A DNA stretch of 45,272 bases from Rhodopseudomonas palustris (lineage in GTDB: Bacteria; Pseudomonadota; Alphaproteobacteria; Rhizobiales; Xanthobacteraceae), in NCBI RefSeq assembly GCF_003226555.1, contig NZ_QKQS01000023.1:37520-82791 (forward strand), in the 5' to 3' direction. How positions within the stretch are numbered: position 1 is the first letter of the stretch; every line of letters begins with the position of its first letter. The notes under the pieces are model-generated. The model was given only the letters and a program-made list of their open reading frames with translations, was not told the origin of the DNA and made no database searches. Positions 23,790 to 32,151 of this stretch are shown here, one piece after another. The translations under genes and the position numbers were made by a program.

Positions 23790-24992
23790 ATGCAGGACGC
23801 ATCCGCCTGGATGCTCGCGCTGGCCGGCCTGTGCGTCGGTGTCGTCGCCGGTTTCTTCGTGCGGCTGGCGCGGCTGTGCTCGTTCGGCGCCGTCGAGGAC
23901 GCACTGATGGGCGGTGATACCCGCCGGCTGCGGATCTTCGGCCTCGCGCTCGGCATCGCGCTGCTCGGAACGCAAGCGCTGGTGATCGCCGGACAGCTCG
24001 ATCCCGGCCAATCCAACTACACCGCGCCGGCGCTGCCGCTGGCCTCGATCGCGATCGGCAGCGTGCTGTTCGGCGTCGGAATGGCGTTCGTCGGCACCTG
24101 CGGCTTCGGTTCGCTGGTGCGGCTCGGCACCGGCGATCTGCGCAGCTTCGTGGTGATCCTGGTGCTCGGCGGCGCCGCCTACGCGACGCTGCGCGGGATG
24201 CTGTCCGGCTTCCGCATCACCGTGCTGGAGCGGTTTGCGCTGACGATGCCGGACGGCATCAACACCGACCTCGCCACGCTGGCCCAGCATCTCACCGGAA
24301 TGGATCTGCGCGCCGTGATCGCCGCGCTCGGCGGCGGGGTGCTGTGCCTGATCGCGCTCGGCGACAAGCGGCTACGGCGGACACCGCGCCTGCTCGCAGC
24401 CGGAGTCGCGCTCGGCGTGCTGACGATCATCGGCTGGCTCGCCACCACCCGGCTCGCCGACCCCTTCGCCGGGCCGGTGCATCCACAGAGCCTGACCTTC
24501 GTCTCGACCATCGGCAAAGCGGTGTATGCGGGGCTGCTCAACGTCGGCAACTTCGCCGATTTCGGCGTCGGCACCGTGTTCGGCGTGGTGCTCGGCTCTT
24601 TTCTGGCGGCGTGGCGCGCCGACGAGCTGCGCTGGGAGGCGTTCGACGACGATCATGAGATGCGCCGTCACGTCGCCGGCGCGGCGCTGATGGGATTTGG
24701 CGGCATCCTCACCGGCGGCTGCACCATCGGCCAGGGCATCACCGCGGGGTCGGTGATGGCGCTGTCGTGGCCGATCGCGATCCTCGGCATGATGCTGGGC
24801 GCGCGGATCGGCATCGCGGTGCTGGTCGACGGATCGCCGCGCGAGCTGATCCGCCGCCGGTTCGAGTCCTGGCGGGAACTGCTGCGCCGCCGCCAGGATA
24901 CAGCGTCTACGGCCGCAAATACGCCCAGCCTTCGCCCTGCAGCTCGATCAGACGGACCGCGCCCGACGGCACCTCGCTCGCTTGCGGAATGA
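23790..24992 (+). CDS. YeeE/YedE-family sulfur transporter, copy 2
   Basis: A 400-residue inner-membrane protein with about nine to ten helices; GAGGAAACTCC precedes the ATG at 23790. The conserved cysteine triad of the TsuA/YeeE family is complete: Cys30 (RLCSFG), Cys104 (GTCGFG) and Cys311 (GGCTIGQG). It follows soxR by 83 bp and is probably in the SoxR regulon. The last ~30 residues (from about DTASTAANTP on) are Ser/Thr/Ala/Pro-rich, unlike the family, and are antisense to the dsrE-like gene (24907-24992 overlap), so the ancestral stop may have been lost. Confidence 0.87.
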   Translation: MQDASAWMLALAGLCVGVVAGFFVRLARLCSFGAVEDALMGGDTRRLRIFGLALGIALLGTQALVIAGQLDPGQSNYTAPALPLASIAIGSVLFGVGMAFVGTCGFGSLVRLGTGDLRSFVVILVLGGAAYATLRGMLSGFRITVLERFALTMPDGINTDLATLAQHLTGMDLRAVIAALGGGVLCLIALGDKRLRRTPRLLAAGVALGVLTIIGWLATTRLADPFAGPVHPQSLTFVSTIGKAVYAGLLNVGNFADFGVGTVFGVVLGSFLAAWRADELRWEAFDDDHEMRRHVAGAALMGFGGILTGGCTIGQGITAGSVMALSWPIAILGMMLGARIGIAVLVDGSPRELIRRRFESWRELLRRRQDTASTAANTPSLRPAARSDGPRPTAPRSLAE

Positions 24993-25359
24993 GGCTGACG
25001 GCGTGGCCCTCGTGCTTCTCCATGCCATTTTTGGTGTTGTCGCAGGCGGCGAATTTGATGCTGGAGGGAAATGCGGCGTCGCTGATCTGCTTGATGCGAT
25101 CCTTCACCGGCGATGAATCGGTGCGCAGCATGTGCAGGCCGGGGCCGAAGGTGACGACTTCGACCTGAACGTCCTCGTTCTTGGCCTTGTAGTAGTCGAT
25201 GATGTTGGCGGCGTTGTTGAGCGCCAGATTCATCACCACTGGATCGTTCTGATCGACCTGGATGGCAACGCGGTGCGGCTTGGCGTCGGCGGCCAAGGCA
25301 GGCGCCGCAGCGACCGTGAGCAACACCGCCGCAGCTGCGACTTTGAACAACGACTTCAT
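24907..25359 (-). CDS. Secreted DsrE-fold protein
   Basis: A 150-residue protein with Sec signal (MKSLFKVAAAAVLLTVAAAPALAAD); ATG at 25359, preceded by GGGGAGGATCACG. The mature domain reads as a DsrE/DsrF-like fold: HRVAIQVDQNDPVVMNLALN, VQVEVVTFGPGLHML, and FAACDNTKNGM, with a single Cys106 in the usual position of the sulfur-carrying cysteine. Periplasmic DsrE homologues are common next to sulfur genes, and a sulfur carrier role is inferred. Its 3' end overlaps the convergent YeeE copy 2 by 86 bp. Confidence 0.85.
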   Translation of the reverse strand: MKSLFKVAAAAVLLTVAAAPALAADAKPHRVAIQVDQNDPVVMNLALNNAANIIDYYKAKNEDVQVEVVTFGPGLHMLRTDSSPVKDRIKQISDAAFPSSIKFAACDNTKNGMEKHEGHAVSLIPQASEVPSGAVRLIELQGEGWAYLRP

Positions 25360-25479
25360 CGTGATCCTCCCCGAATATTGGTTGTCGCGCAAACTAACCG
25401 CGCCAGCCGCCGCTGTCACCAAAGGATGAGTAGCATCAAGTGATCACGTTGCCGTCAGGTCGAAAAGGAAACTCAGGTT

Positions 25480-25580
25480 CGTCATTCCGGGGCACGCGTG
25501 AAACGCGTGAACCCGGAATCCCGAGATGGCTTGAAAAGAGATTCCGGGTTCGCGAGCTGCGCTCGCGCCCCGGAATGACT
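25480..25580. repeat. Intergenic palindromic repeat, family A, copy 4
   Basis: GTCATTCCGGGGCACGCG ... GTGAACCCGGAATC, then GATTCCGGGTTCGCGAG ... CGCGCCCCGGAATGAC. It lies between the start of the dsrE-like gene and the end of YeeE copy 3, both leftward genes, so it is not limited to convergent gaps. Confidence 0.8.
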
Positions 25581-25594
25581 CTGGTGTGAGGGAC

Positions 25595-26650
25595 TCACCG
25601 CGTGGCGAGCGCCGCGACCGGGGCGAAGCGGCGGATGCCGAGCGCGGCGCCGCCGACGATGCCAGCGACCGCGATGAACGACGGCAGCGCCAGCGTCGAC
25701 AGGCCGGTGAGGCCCTGCCCGACCGAGCAGCCATAGGCCATCGCGCCGCCGGAGCCCATCAGCACGGCGCCGAGCGTCGAGCGCAGCATGTGCGGCGCCG
25801 AGGTGAAGCCCTCCAGCGCGAAGCGGCCGGTGAGCAGCGCGGTGGTGGCGCTGCCGACGAACACGCCGACCGCGAGCGCGACGCCGAAGCTCAGCGTCAG
25901 GCCGGTCGAAAACATCGCGTATTGCAGCGTATCGGCGAGCGGCGCGACGAAGCTCAGCGAGGTTGCCGGGATCGGGTTGAAATCGTCGGCGCCGAAGTAA
26001 CCGGTGGTGAGCCAGCCGGCGACGACCAGCAGACCGATCACCACGCCGGCCGCGATCTGGCCGCCGGCGCGGCGGAAGCTGCGGTCGGAGAACGCGAACG
26101 CCAGCAGCGCGCCGGACGCGATCAGCACCGCGGCGATCTGGGCGACCGCTTCGCCGAGGCCGGCGGCGCCGAGCAGCGACGGCACCGAGACGTGCGACGG
26201 CGACACCTGGGTCCATTGCAGGAAGGCGAGCCGCGCCGGCGCGAACAGCCCCTTCAGCGTGATCTGCGCCGCGACCGCGATGATGCCGACCACCAGCAGC
26301 GAGCGCAGATTGCCCTTGCCGAGCAGCACCAGCGCGCGCGAGGCGCAGCCGTTCGCCAGCACCATGCCGAGGCCGAACATCAGGCCGCCGAGGAAGATCA
26401 GCGGCGCCGAGAACGACGGCTGCAGATACAGCGACTTGCCGATGTCCACATAGCCGAGACCGGCGATCAGCTGGGTGCCGGCGACGGCGACAGCCAGCGC
26501 CACCGCGTAGCTGCGCAGCTTGCGGCCATCGTCCTTGGTCCAGTAATCGCGCAGCCCGCTCATCAGGCAGAAGCCGCTGAGCAGGCCGGCGACGCCGAAC
26601 GCAGCGCCGATCGCAAAGCCCAGGATAATCACCAGTTCCGGCATCTGCAT
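25595..26650 (-). CDS. YeeE/YedE-family sulfur transporter, copy 3
   Basis: A 351-residue inner-membrane protein; the ATG at 26650 has GGAGG 8 nt upstream. Cysteine triad complete: Cys28 (SGFCLMSG), Cys102 (NGCASR) and Cys308 (YGCSVGQG). It resembles copy 1 around GCASR and copy 2 around GCSVGQG, so the three are old paralogues rather than recent duplicates. It diverges from the SLC13 gene across a 279-bp spacer in which I see no further gene or clear promoter. Transport of thiosulfate or related sulfur species is inferred from family and context. Confidence 0.87.
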   Translation of the reverse strand: MQMPELVIILGFAIGAAFGVAGLLSGFCLMSGLRDYWTKDDGRKLRSYAVALAVAVAGTQLIAGLGYVDIGKSLYLQPSFSAPLIFLGGLMFGLGMVLANGCASRALVLLGKGNLRSLLVVGIIAVAAQITLKGLFAPARLAFLQWTQVSPSHVSVPSLLGAAGLGEAVAQIAAVLIASGALLAFAFSDRSFRRAGGQIAAGVVIGLLVVAGWLTTGYFGADDFNPIPATSLSFVAPLADTLQYAMFSTGLTLSFGVALAVGVFVGSATTALLTGRFALEGFTSAPHMLRSTLGAVLMGSGGAMAYGCSVGQGLTGLSTLALPSFIAVAGIVGGAALGIRRFAPVAALATR

Positions 26651-26929
26651 CGCTCGATCCTCCAGCCGGCGCGCCACGAGGTCGCGCCTGTTCCGCGGCT
26701 GGATGTACGCATCGCGGCAAAAGCGGTAAATACGTGAGGAAAATTAAGCAGGAAGTTGCAGCAGCTGGGGATGGAGCAGAGTTTTCTCCTTCCGGCGCGA
26801 TCCGAGGGATGAAATTATTCTCCGGCCGAAGGGGACGGTTCCGCAGCTTGTGCGTTGAAGCCCGCCGCTCCGTTCCACCGGCGAGTTCCGTCCCGCCTCC
26901 TCTCACCCTTCGAGACTGCGATCCGCGCC

Positions 26930-28753
26930 ATGACGCTCGACCAGATTCTGCTGTTCGCCCTGTTCGCCGCCATCCTGGCGATGCTGGTGTGGGGCCGGTT
27001 CCGCCACGATCTGGTGGCCGCGGCCGGACTATTCATCGCGGTGGCGCTCGGGCTGGTGCCGCAGGATGCGGCGTTCTCCGGCTTCTCCAATCCCGCGGTG
27101 GTGGTGGTCGCGCTGGTGCTGATCGCCTCGCGCGCATTCGAGAATTCAGGCGTGCTCGGCGTGGTGGCGCAATGGGCGGTCGACGACAAGCGGCCGATCG
27201 GCACGCATATCGCGCTGGTCGGCGGCATCGCGGCGGCGCTATCGGCAGTGATCAACAACGTCGCGGCGCTGGCGCTGCTGATGCCGATGGACATCCAGGC
27301 GGCGCGCAAAGCGGGACGGCCGCCGGGCATGACGCTGATGGCGCTGTCGTTCGCCACCATCCTCGGCGGCATGACGACGCTGATCGGCACCCCGCCGAAC
27401 ATCATCGCCTCCTCGATCCGCGCCGAACAGCTCGGCCAGCCGTACCGGATGTTCGACTTCGCACCGGTCGGCGTCGCGGTGGCGATCGCCGGCGTGATCT
27501 TCGTCGCGCTGATCGGCTGGCGGCTGGTGCCGCGCCGCGGCGACAGCGCCGCGGAGCTCGCCTCGGAATCCTCGTTCGAAGCCGAGCTCGAGGTCGGCAA
27601 GGAGTCGCCCGCGGTCGGCAAGCTGGTCGCCGAGTTCGAGGACGACGCCGAGAACGCCGATGTGCTGATCACAGGCCTGATCCGGGACGGCACGCTGCGG
27701 CGGAGCGGTGCCCGGCTCTACACCATCGCGCCGGACGACCTCTTGGTGGTGAAGGGCTCCGGCGACGCCATCGCCGCCTTCATCAAGGCGACTAATTTGC
27801 AGGAAGCATCGTCCGCCGAAGGCGAGGAGCAGGACGCGCCGGCGCGTAAGCGCAGCGACGCCGGCAAGGACGACGGCGACGCCAAGGAACGCAGCGGCGG
27901 ATCGGCCATCGTCGAAGTGGTGGTCCGCGCCGACTCCTATCTGGTCGGCCAGTCTGCGGCAGCGTTGCGGCTGCGCAAACGGTTCGGACTGACGCTGCTC
28001 GGCATTTCCCACGCCGGCAAGCTGGCGCGCGAAAAGGTCGGCGACCGCCTGATCGAAGCCGGCGACGTGCTGCTGCTGGCCGGGCCCGGCGCGGCCTCGA
28101 CCGCGACGCTGAATTCGATGCGGCTGCTGCCGGTCAACACCATCAACGTCGCGCCGTATCGGGCCTGGAAAGTCGCGCTGACCGTCGGGCTGTTCGTCGC
28201 GGCGATCGCCGCGGCTTCGTTCGGGCTGCTGTCGTTCACGGTGGCGATCGCGATGGCGGTGGTGGCCTATGCGGCGTTCGGCCTGGTGCCGGCGCGCGAC
28301 TTCTACTCGACCATCGAGTGGCCGGTGGTGGTGATGCTGGCCTGCCTGCTGCCGATCGGCGCGGCGTTCGATCGTGTCGGCGGCACTGCGCTGGTGGCGG
28401 GTTGGATCGGCGAGGTGACGCAGGGCTATTCGCCGATCGTGGCACTGGTGGCGCTGATGGTCGCCACCATGGCACTGTCCGACGTGCTCAACAACGTCGC
28501 CACCATCGTGGTCGCCGGGCCGATCGCGATCGACCTCGCCCACCGCGTCGGCGGCAATCCCGATACGTTCCTGATGGCGGTGACGATCGCGGCGTCCTGC
28601 GCCTTCCTCACCCCGATCGGCCACAAGAACAACACGCTGATCATGGGCCCGGGCGGCTTCCGATTTTCCGATTACTGGCGGATGGGCTTGCCCCTCGAAC
28701 TGGTGGTACTCGTGGTCGCAGTGCCGATGCTGCTGATCGTGTGGCCGATCTGA
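26930..28753 (+). CDS. SLC13-type permease with two TrkA-C domains
   Basis: A 607-residue inner-membrane protein; the ATG at 26930 begins the first helix (MTLDQILLFALFAAILAML). N-terminal helices to ~200, two soluble RCK/TrkA-C-like domains (about 215-290, LYTIAPDDLLVVKGSGDA; about 325-390, VGDRLIEAGDVLLLAGPG) and C-terminal helices (~410-607). Ion-transport signatures NNVAALALLMP and IGTPPNIIAS in the first half, and LNNVATIVVAGPIA and LTPIGHKNNTL in the second, are the DASS/SLC13 repeats. Homologues carry sulfate or dicarboxylates. Next to the sox island, sulfate is the likely substrate; direction is unknown. An acidic/basic linker (EEQDAPARKRSDAGKDDGDA) lies between the RCK domains. Confidence 0.85.
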   Translation: MTLDQILLFALFAAILAMLVWGRFRHDLVAAAGLFIAVALGLVPQDAAFSGFSNPAVVVVALVLIASRAFENSGVLGVVAQWAVDDKRPIGTHIALVGGIAAALSAVINNVAALALLMPMDIQAARKAGRPPGMTLMALSFATILGGMTTLIGTPPNIIASSIRAEQLGQPYRMFDFAPVGVAVAIAGVIFVALIGWRLVPRRGDSAAELASESSFEAELEVGKESPAVGKLVAEFEDDAENADVLITGLIRDGTLRRSGARLYTIAPDDLLVVKGSGDAIAAFIKATNLQEASSAEGEEQDAPARKRSDAGKDDGDAKERSGGSAIVEVVVRADSYLVGQSAAALRLRKRFGLTLLGISHAGKLAREKVGDRLIEAGDVLLLAGPGAASTATLNSMRLLPVNTINVAPYRAWKVALTVGLFVAAIAAASFGLLSFTVAIAMAVVAYAAFGLVPARDFYSTIEWPVVVMLACLLPIGAAFDRVGGTALVAGWIGEVTQGYSPIVALVALMVATMALSDVLNNVATIVVAGPIAIDLAHRVGGNPDTFLMAVTIAASCAFLTPIGHKNNTLIMGPGGFRFSDYWRMGLPLELVVLVVAVPMLLIVWPI

Positions 28754-28756
28754 TCG

Positions 28757-29059
28757 TTACAGCAGCCCGGCCGTTGCCGCGACCAGCCGCCAGCGCAGAC
28801 CGCGGCCCGCCAGTTTGTCGCCGAGCGCATCGAGCAGCGCGCGCAGCTCGGCCGCTTCGGCGGTGACGACGATCTCAGCCGACAGCGTATGTCCGCGAAC
28901 CTGTTCGACCACGCTGTCGTAGTCGACGTCGCGGCCATAACCTTCGACCTCGCGGGCGGAGAAGCCTACGCGTGCGGTCGGCTCGTGCGCCAGCATCGCG
29001 GCGATCACGTCGTCCTTCAGCGCCACCGGCACCAGCAGCGTCAGCACCATCGCGCTCAT
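28757..29059 (-). CDS. DUF3240-family protein of the metal efflux operon
   Basis: A 100-residue soluble protein whose ATG overlaps the stop of the RND pump gene (ATGA, 29056-29059), so it is translationally coupled. Shape resembles small ferredoxin-fold regulators: LTLLVPVALKDDVIAAMLAH, VRGHTLSAEIVVTAEAAELR. DUF3240 proteins are regularly the last gene of CusA/CzcA-type operons and have no assigned function; a metal-sensing or pump-regulating role is a guess. It has no cysteine, and only His25 (LAHEP) and His58 (RGHT) as obvious soft-metal ligands. Confidence 0.8.
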   Translation of the reverse strand: MSAMVLTLLVPVALKDDVIAAMLAHEPTARVGFSAREVEGYGRDVDYDSVVEQVRGHTLSAEIVVTAEAAELRALLDALGDKLAGRGLRWRLVAATAGLL

Positions 29060-32000
29060 GGCTGGGGCTCCTGCGTCTTCGGAGCGGGCGGAATCCCGAA
29101 GCGGCGATACAGCACCGGCAGGATCACCAGCGTGAGCAGTGTCGAGGTGACGAGGCCGCCGATCACCACCACCGCCAGCGGCCGCTGCACGTCGGCGCCC
29201 GGACCGGTGGCGTAGAGCAACGGCACCAGGCCGAACGCGGTGATGCTGGCGGTCAGCAGGATCGGCCGCAGCCGGCGCTGCGCGCCGAGCTCGACGATCT
29301 GATCCGGCGGCAGTCCCTGGCCGCGCAGCATGTTGAAATACGACACCAGCACCAGGCCGTTCAGCACGGCGATGCCGAGCAGCGCGATGAAGCCGACCGA
29401 CGCCGGCACCGACAGATACTCGCCGGTGATCAGCAGGCTGAACACGCCGCCGATCAGCGCGAACGGGATGTTGATGAACACCAGCAGCGACTGTCGCAGC
29501 GACGAGAAGGTGACGAACAGCAGCAGAAACACCAACGCGAGCGCGATCGGCACCACGATGCCGAGCCGCGCCGCGGCGCGCTGCTGGTTCTCGAACTGGC
29601 CGCCCCAGACGATGCTGGTGCCTTCCGGCAGTTCGACCCGCGCGGCGACCGCCGCCTTGGCCTCGTCGACGAAGCCGACCAGATCGCGGCCCGAGACGTT
29701 GCTCATCACCAGCGCCAGCCGGCGGCCGTTCTCGCGGTCGATCTTCACCGGTCCGTCGATCCGCTCCAGCCGGGCGACATTGGCGAGCGGCACCGATTTG
29801 CCGTCGCCGAGCACCAGATTGATGCCGGGAAGCCTGGCCGGGGATTCGCGGAACGCCTCGGTGCCGCGGATCAGCACCGGCGTGCGACGGCCCTGTTCGA
29901 CCACGATGCCGGCCTGGCGGCCCTCGATCTGGGTGCGCAGCGCCTCGGTCAGCGCGTCGACGTCGAGCCCGAGGCGGCCGGCCTGCAGCCGGTCGATCGC
30001 GACATTGTAGTATTCGAAACCTTCGTTCAGCGTGGTGCGGACGTCTTCGGCGCCCTTCAGCGTCTTCAGCGTCGCAGTGATCTGTTCGGCCAGCCTGTTG
30101 AGCGTCGGAATGTCGGTGCCGAAGATCTTGGCCACCACGTCGCCGCGGGCGCCGATGATCATCTCCTGCACCCGCATCTCGATCGGTTGGGTGAAGGAGA
30201 AGCCGATGCCGGGGAAGCCGGCGAGCGCCTTGCGCACTTCGCCCATCAGCCAGTCCTTGTCGTGCGGCCGGCGCCACTCCGCCTCGGGCTTGAGGATGAC
30301 GTAAGTATCGGTCTGGTTCAGCCCCATCGGATCGAGGCCGAGCTCGTCGGAGCCGACGCGGGCGACGATGCTCTTCACTTCGGGCACCGCTTCCATCACG
30401 GCCCGCTGGATCTTGAGGTCGAGATCGACGCTGTGTTCGAGCCCAATCGACGGCAGCTTCTCGACGCTGATGATCGGCGTGCCCTCTTCCATCGTCGGCA
30501 TGAAGATCTTGCCGAGCTGGCCGTAGGCGAACACGGTGGCGACCAGCGCCAGCGCCGAGACCGCCAGGACAGCCTTCTCGTGACGCAGCGCGAACCGCAG
30601 CACCGGCATGTAGCCGGCGCTGATCTTGCGCACCAGCCAGGTGTCGTGATGACCGGCGGTCTTCAGCAGCAACGATGCCAGCACCGGGATCACGGTGAGC
30701 GCGAGCAGCAGCGACGAGCCGAGCGCGAACACGATCGCCAGCGCCACCGGGATGAACAGCTTGCCTTCCAGCCCCTGCAGCGTCAGCAGCGGCAGGAACA
30801 CGATGACGATGATGCCGATGCCCGACGTCACCGGCACCACCACTTCGCGCAGCGCCTGATAGATCCGGTGCAGCAGCGGCACCTGCGCGGCGTGCCGATC
30901 ATGCGCCAGATGCGACACGACGTTTTCGACCACCACCACCGAGGCATCGATCAGCATGCCGATCGCCACCGCAAGGCCGCCGAGGCTCATCAGATTGGCG
31001 GACATGCCGGCCCAGCGCATCAGCACGAAGGTGGCGAGCGCCGACAGCGGCAGCGTCAGCGCCACTACCAGCGCGGCGCGCCAATCGCCGAGAAACAGGA
31101 TCAACAGCACGATCACCAGCACCACGGCTTCGAGCAGCGACTTCGACACCGTGCCGACGGCGCGGCCGACCAGATCGCCGCGGTCGTAGAACACGTTCAG
31201 CGTCACGCCCTTCGGCAGCGTCGGCTCCAGCTCCTTGAACTTGGCGCGAACGCCGTCGACGACGTCGCGGGCATTGGCGCCGCGCAGGCCGAGCACCAGG
31301 CCCTGCACCGCTTCGCCCTGGCCGTCGCGCGTCACCGCGCCGTAGCGGGTGATACTGCCGATCCGCACCTCGGCGACATCGCGCACCCGCACCATGCCGC
31401 CGTCACGCGAGGCCAGCACGATGTTGCGCAGATCGTCGAGGTTGCGGACTTGGCCGTCGACGCGAACCAGCAGCACTTCCTCACCCGCCGACAGCCGCCC
31501 AGCGCCGCCGTTGCGGTTGTTCTTCTCGATCGCCTTCTCCAGCGTATCGATCGAGATGCCGTGCGAGGCCATCGCCAGATTGTCGGGGACGATCTCGAAG
31601 CTGCGGACGAAGCCGCCGAGCGAATTGACGTCGGCCACGCCGGGCAGCGTGCGGAGCGCCGGACGGATTGTCCAGTCGAGCAATGTCCGCCGCTCCGCCA
31701 TTGTCAGGTCGCCGCCCTCGATGGTGAACATGAACATCTCGCCGAGCGGCGTGGTGATCGGCGCCAGACCTCCAGTGAGGCCGTCCGGCATGTCCTTCAT
31801 CGCCGAAGCCAGCCGTTCGGCAACCTGATTGCGCGCCCAGTAGATGTCGACGCCGTCGGCGAAATCGATGGTGACGTCGGCGAGGCCGTATTTGGTGGTC
31901 GAGCGCAGGATGGTCTTGTTGGGGATGCCAAGCATTTCCAGCTCGAGCGGCATCGTCACCCGGGTCTCGACTTCCTCAGGCGTCATGCCCGGGGCCTTCA

Positions 32001-32151
32001 TGATGATCTTGACCTGGACCGGCGACACGTCCGGGAAGGCGTCGATCGGCAGATGCCGGAACGCCAGCACGCCGGCGCCGATCAGCACCAGCGTGGCCAG
32101 CACTATCAGCAGGCGATGCGACAGCGAGAACTCGACGAGACGGGTCAGCAT
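29056..32151 (-). CDS. HME-family RND heavy-metal efflux pump (CusA/CzcA-like)
   Basis: A 1031-residue inner-membrane proton antiporter. Twelve helices are arranged as two repeats with large periplasmic loops. Family marks: DFADGVDIYWARNQVAERL (~97-115) and the proton-relay helix GGLAVAIGMLIDASVVVVEN near residue 400, whose Asp is essential in the family. GSDELGLDPMGLNQTDTY lies in the porter domain. The GMLIDASVVVVEN form is nearer to the Cu/Ag class than to the DFGxxVDGA class, but I would not fix the metal from this. Follows the adaptor gene with no gap and overlaps DUF3240 by 4 bp. No outer-membrane channel gene is present. Confidence 0.9.
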   Translation of the reverse strand: MLTRLVEFSLSHRLLIVLATLVLIGAGVLAFRHLPIDAFPDVSPVQVKIIMKAPGMTPEEVETRVTMPLELEMLGIPNKTILRSTTKYGLADVTIDFADGVDIYWARNQVAERLASAMKDMPDGLTGGLAPITTPLGEMFMFTIEGGDLTMAERRTLLDWTIRPALRTLPGVADVNSLGGFVRSFEIVPDNLAMASHGISIDTLEKAIEKNNRNGGAGRLSAGEEVLLVRVDGQVRNLDDLRNIVLASRDGGMVRVRDVAEVRIGSITRYGAVTRDGQGEAVQGLVLGLRGANARDVVDGVRAKFKELEPTLPKGVTLNVFYDRGDLVGRAVGTVSKSLLEAVVLVIVLLILFLGDWRAALVVALTLPLSALATFVLMRWAGMSANLMSLGGLAVAIGMLIDASVVVVENVVSHLAHDRHAAQVPLLHRIYQALREVVVPVTSGIGIIVIVFLPLLTLQGLEGKLFIPVALAIVFALGSSLLLALTVIPVLASLLLKTAGHHDTWLVRKISAGYMPVLRFALRHEKAVLAVSALALVATVFAYGQLGKIFMPTMEEGTPIISVEKLPSIGLEHSVDLDLKIQRAVMEAVPEVKSIVARVGSDELGLDPMGLNQTDTYVILKPEAEWRRPHDKDWLMGEVRKALAGFPGIGFSFTQPIEMRVQEMIIGARGDVVAKIFGTDIPTLNRLAEQITATLKTLKGAEDVRTTLNEGFEYYNVAIDRLQAGRLGLDVDALTEALRTQIEGRQAGIVVEQGRRTPVLIRGTEAFRESPARLPGINLVLGDGKSVPLANVARLERIDGPVKIDRENGRRLALVMSNVSGRDLVGFVDEAKAAVAARVELPEGTSIVWGGQFENQQRAAARLGIVVPIALALVFLLLFVTFSSLRQSLLVFINIPFALIGGVFSLLITGEYLSVPASVGFIALLGIAVLNGLVLVSYFNMLRGQGLPPDQIVELGAQRRLRPILLTASITAFGLVPLLYATGPGADVQRPLAVVVIGGLVTSTLLTLVILPVLYRRFGIPPAPKTQEPQP

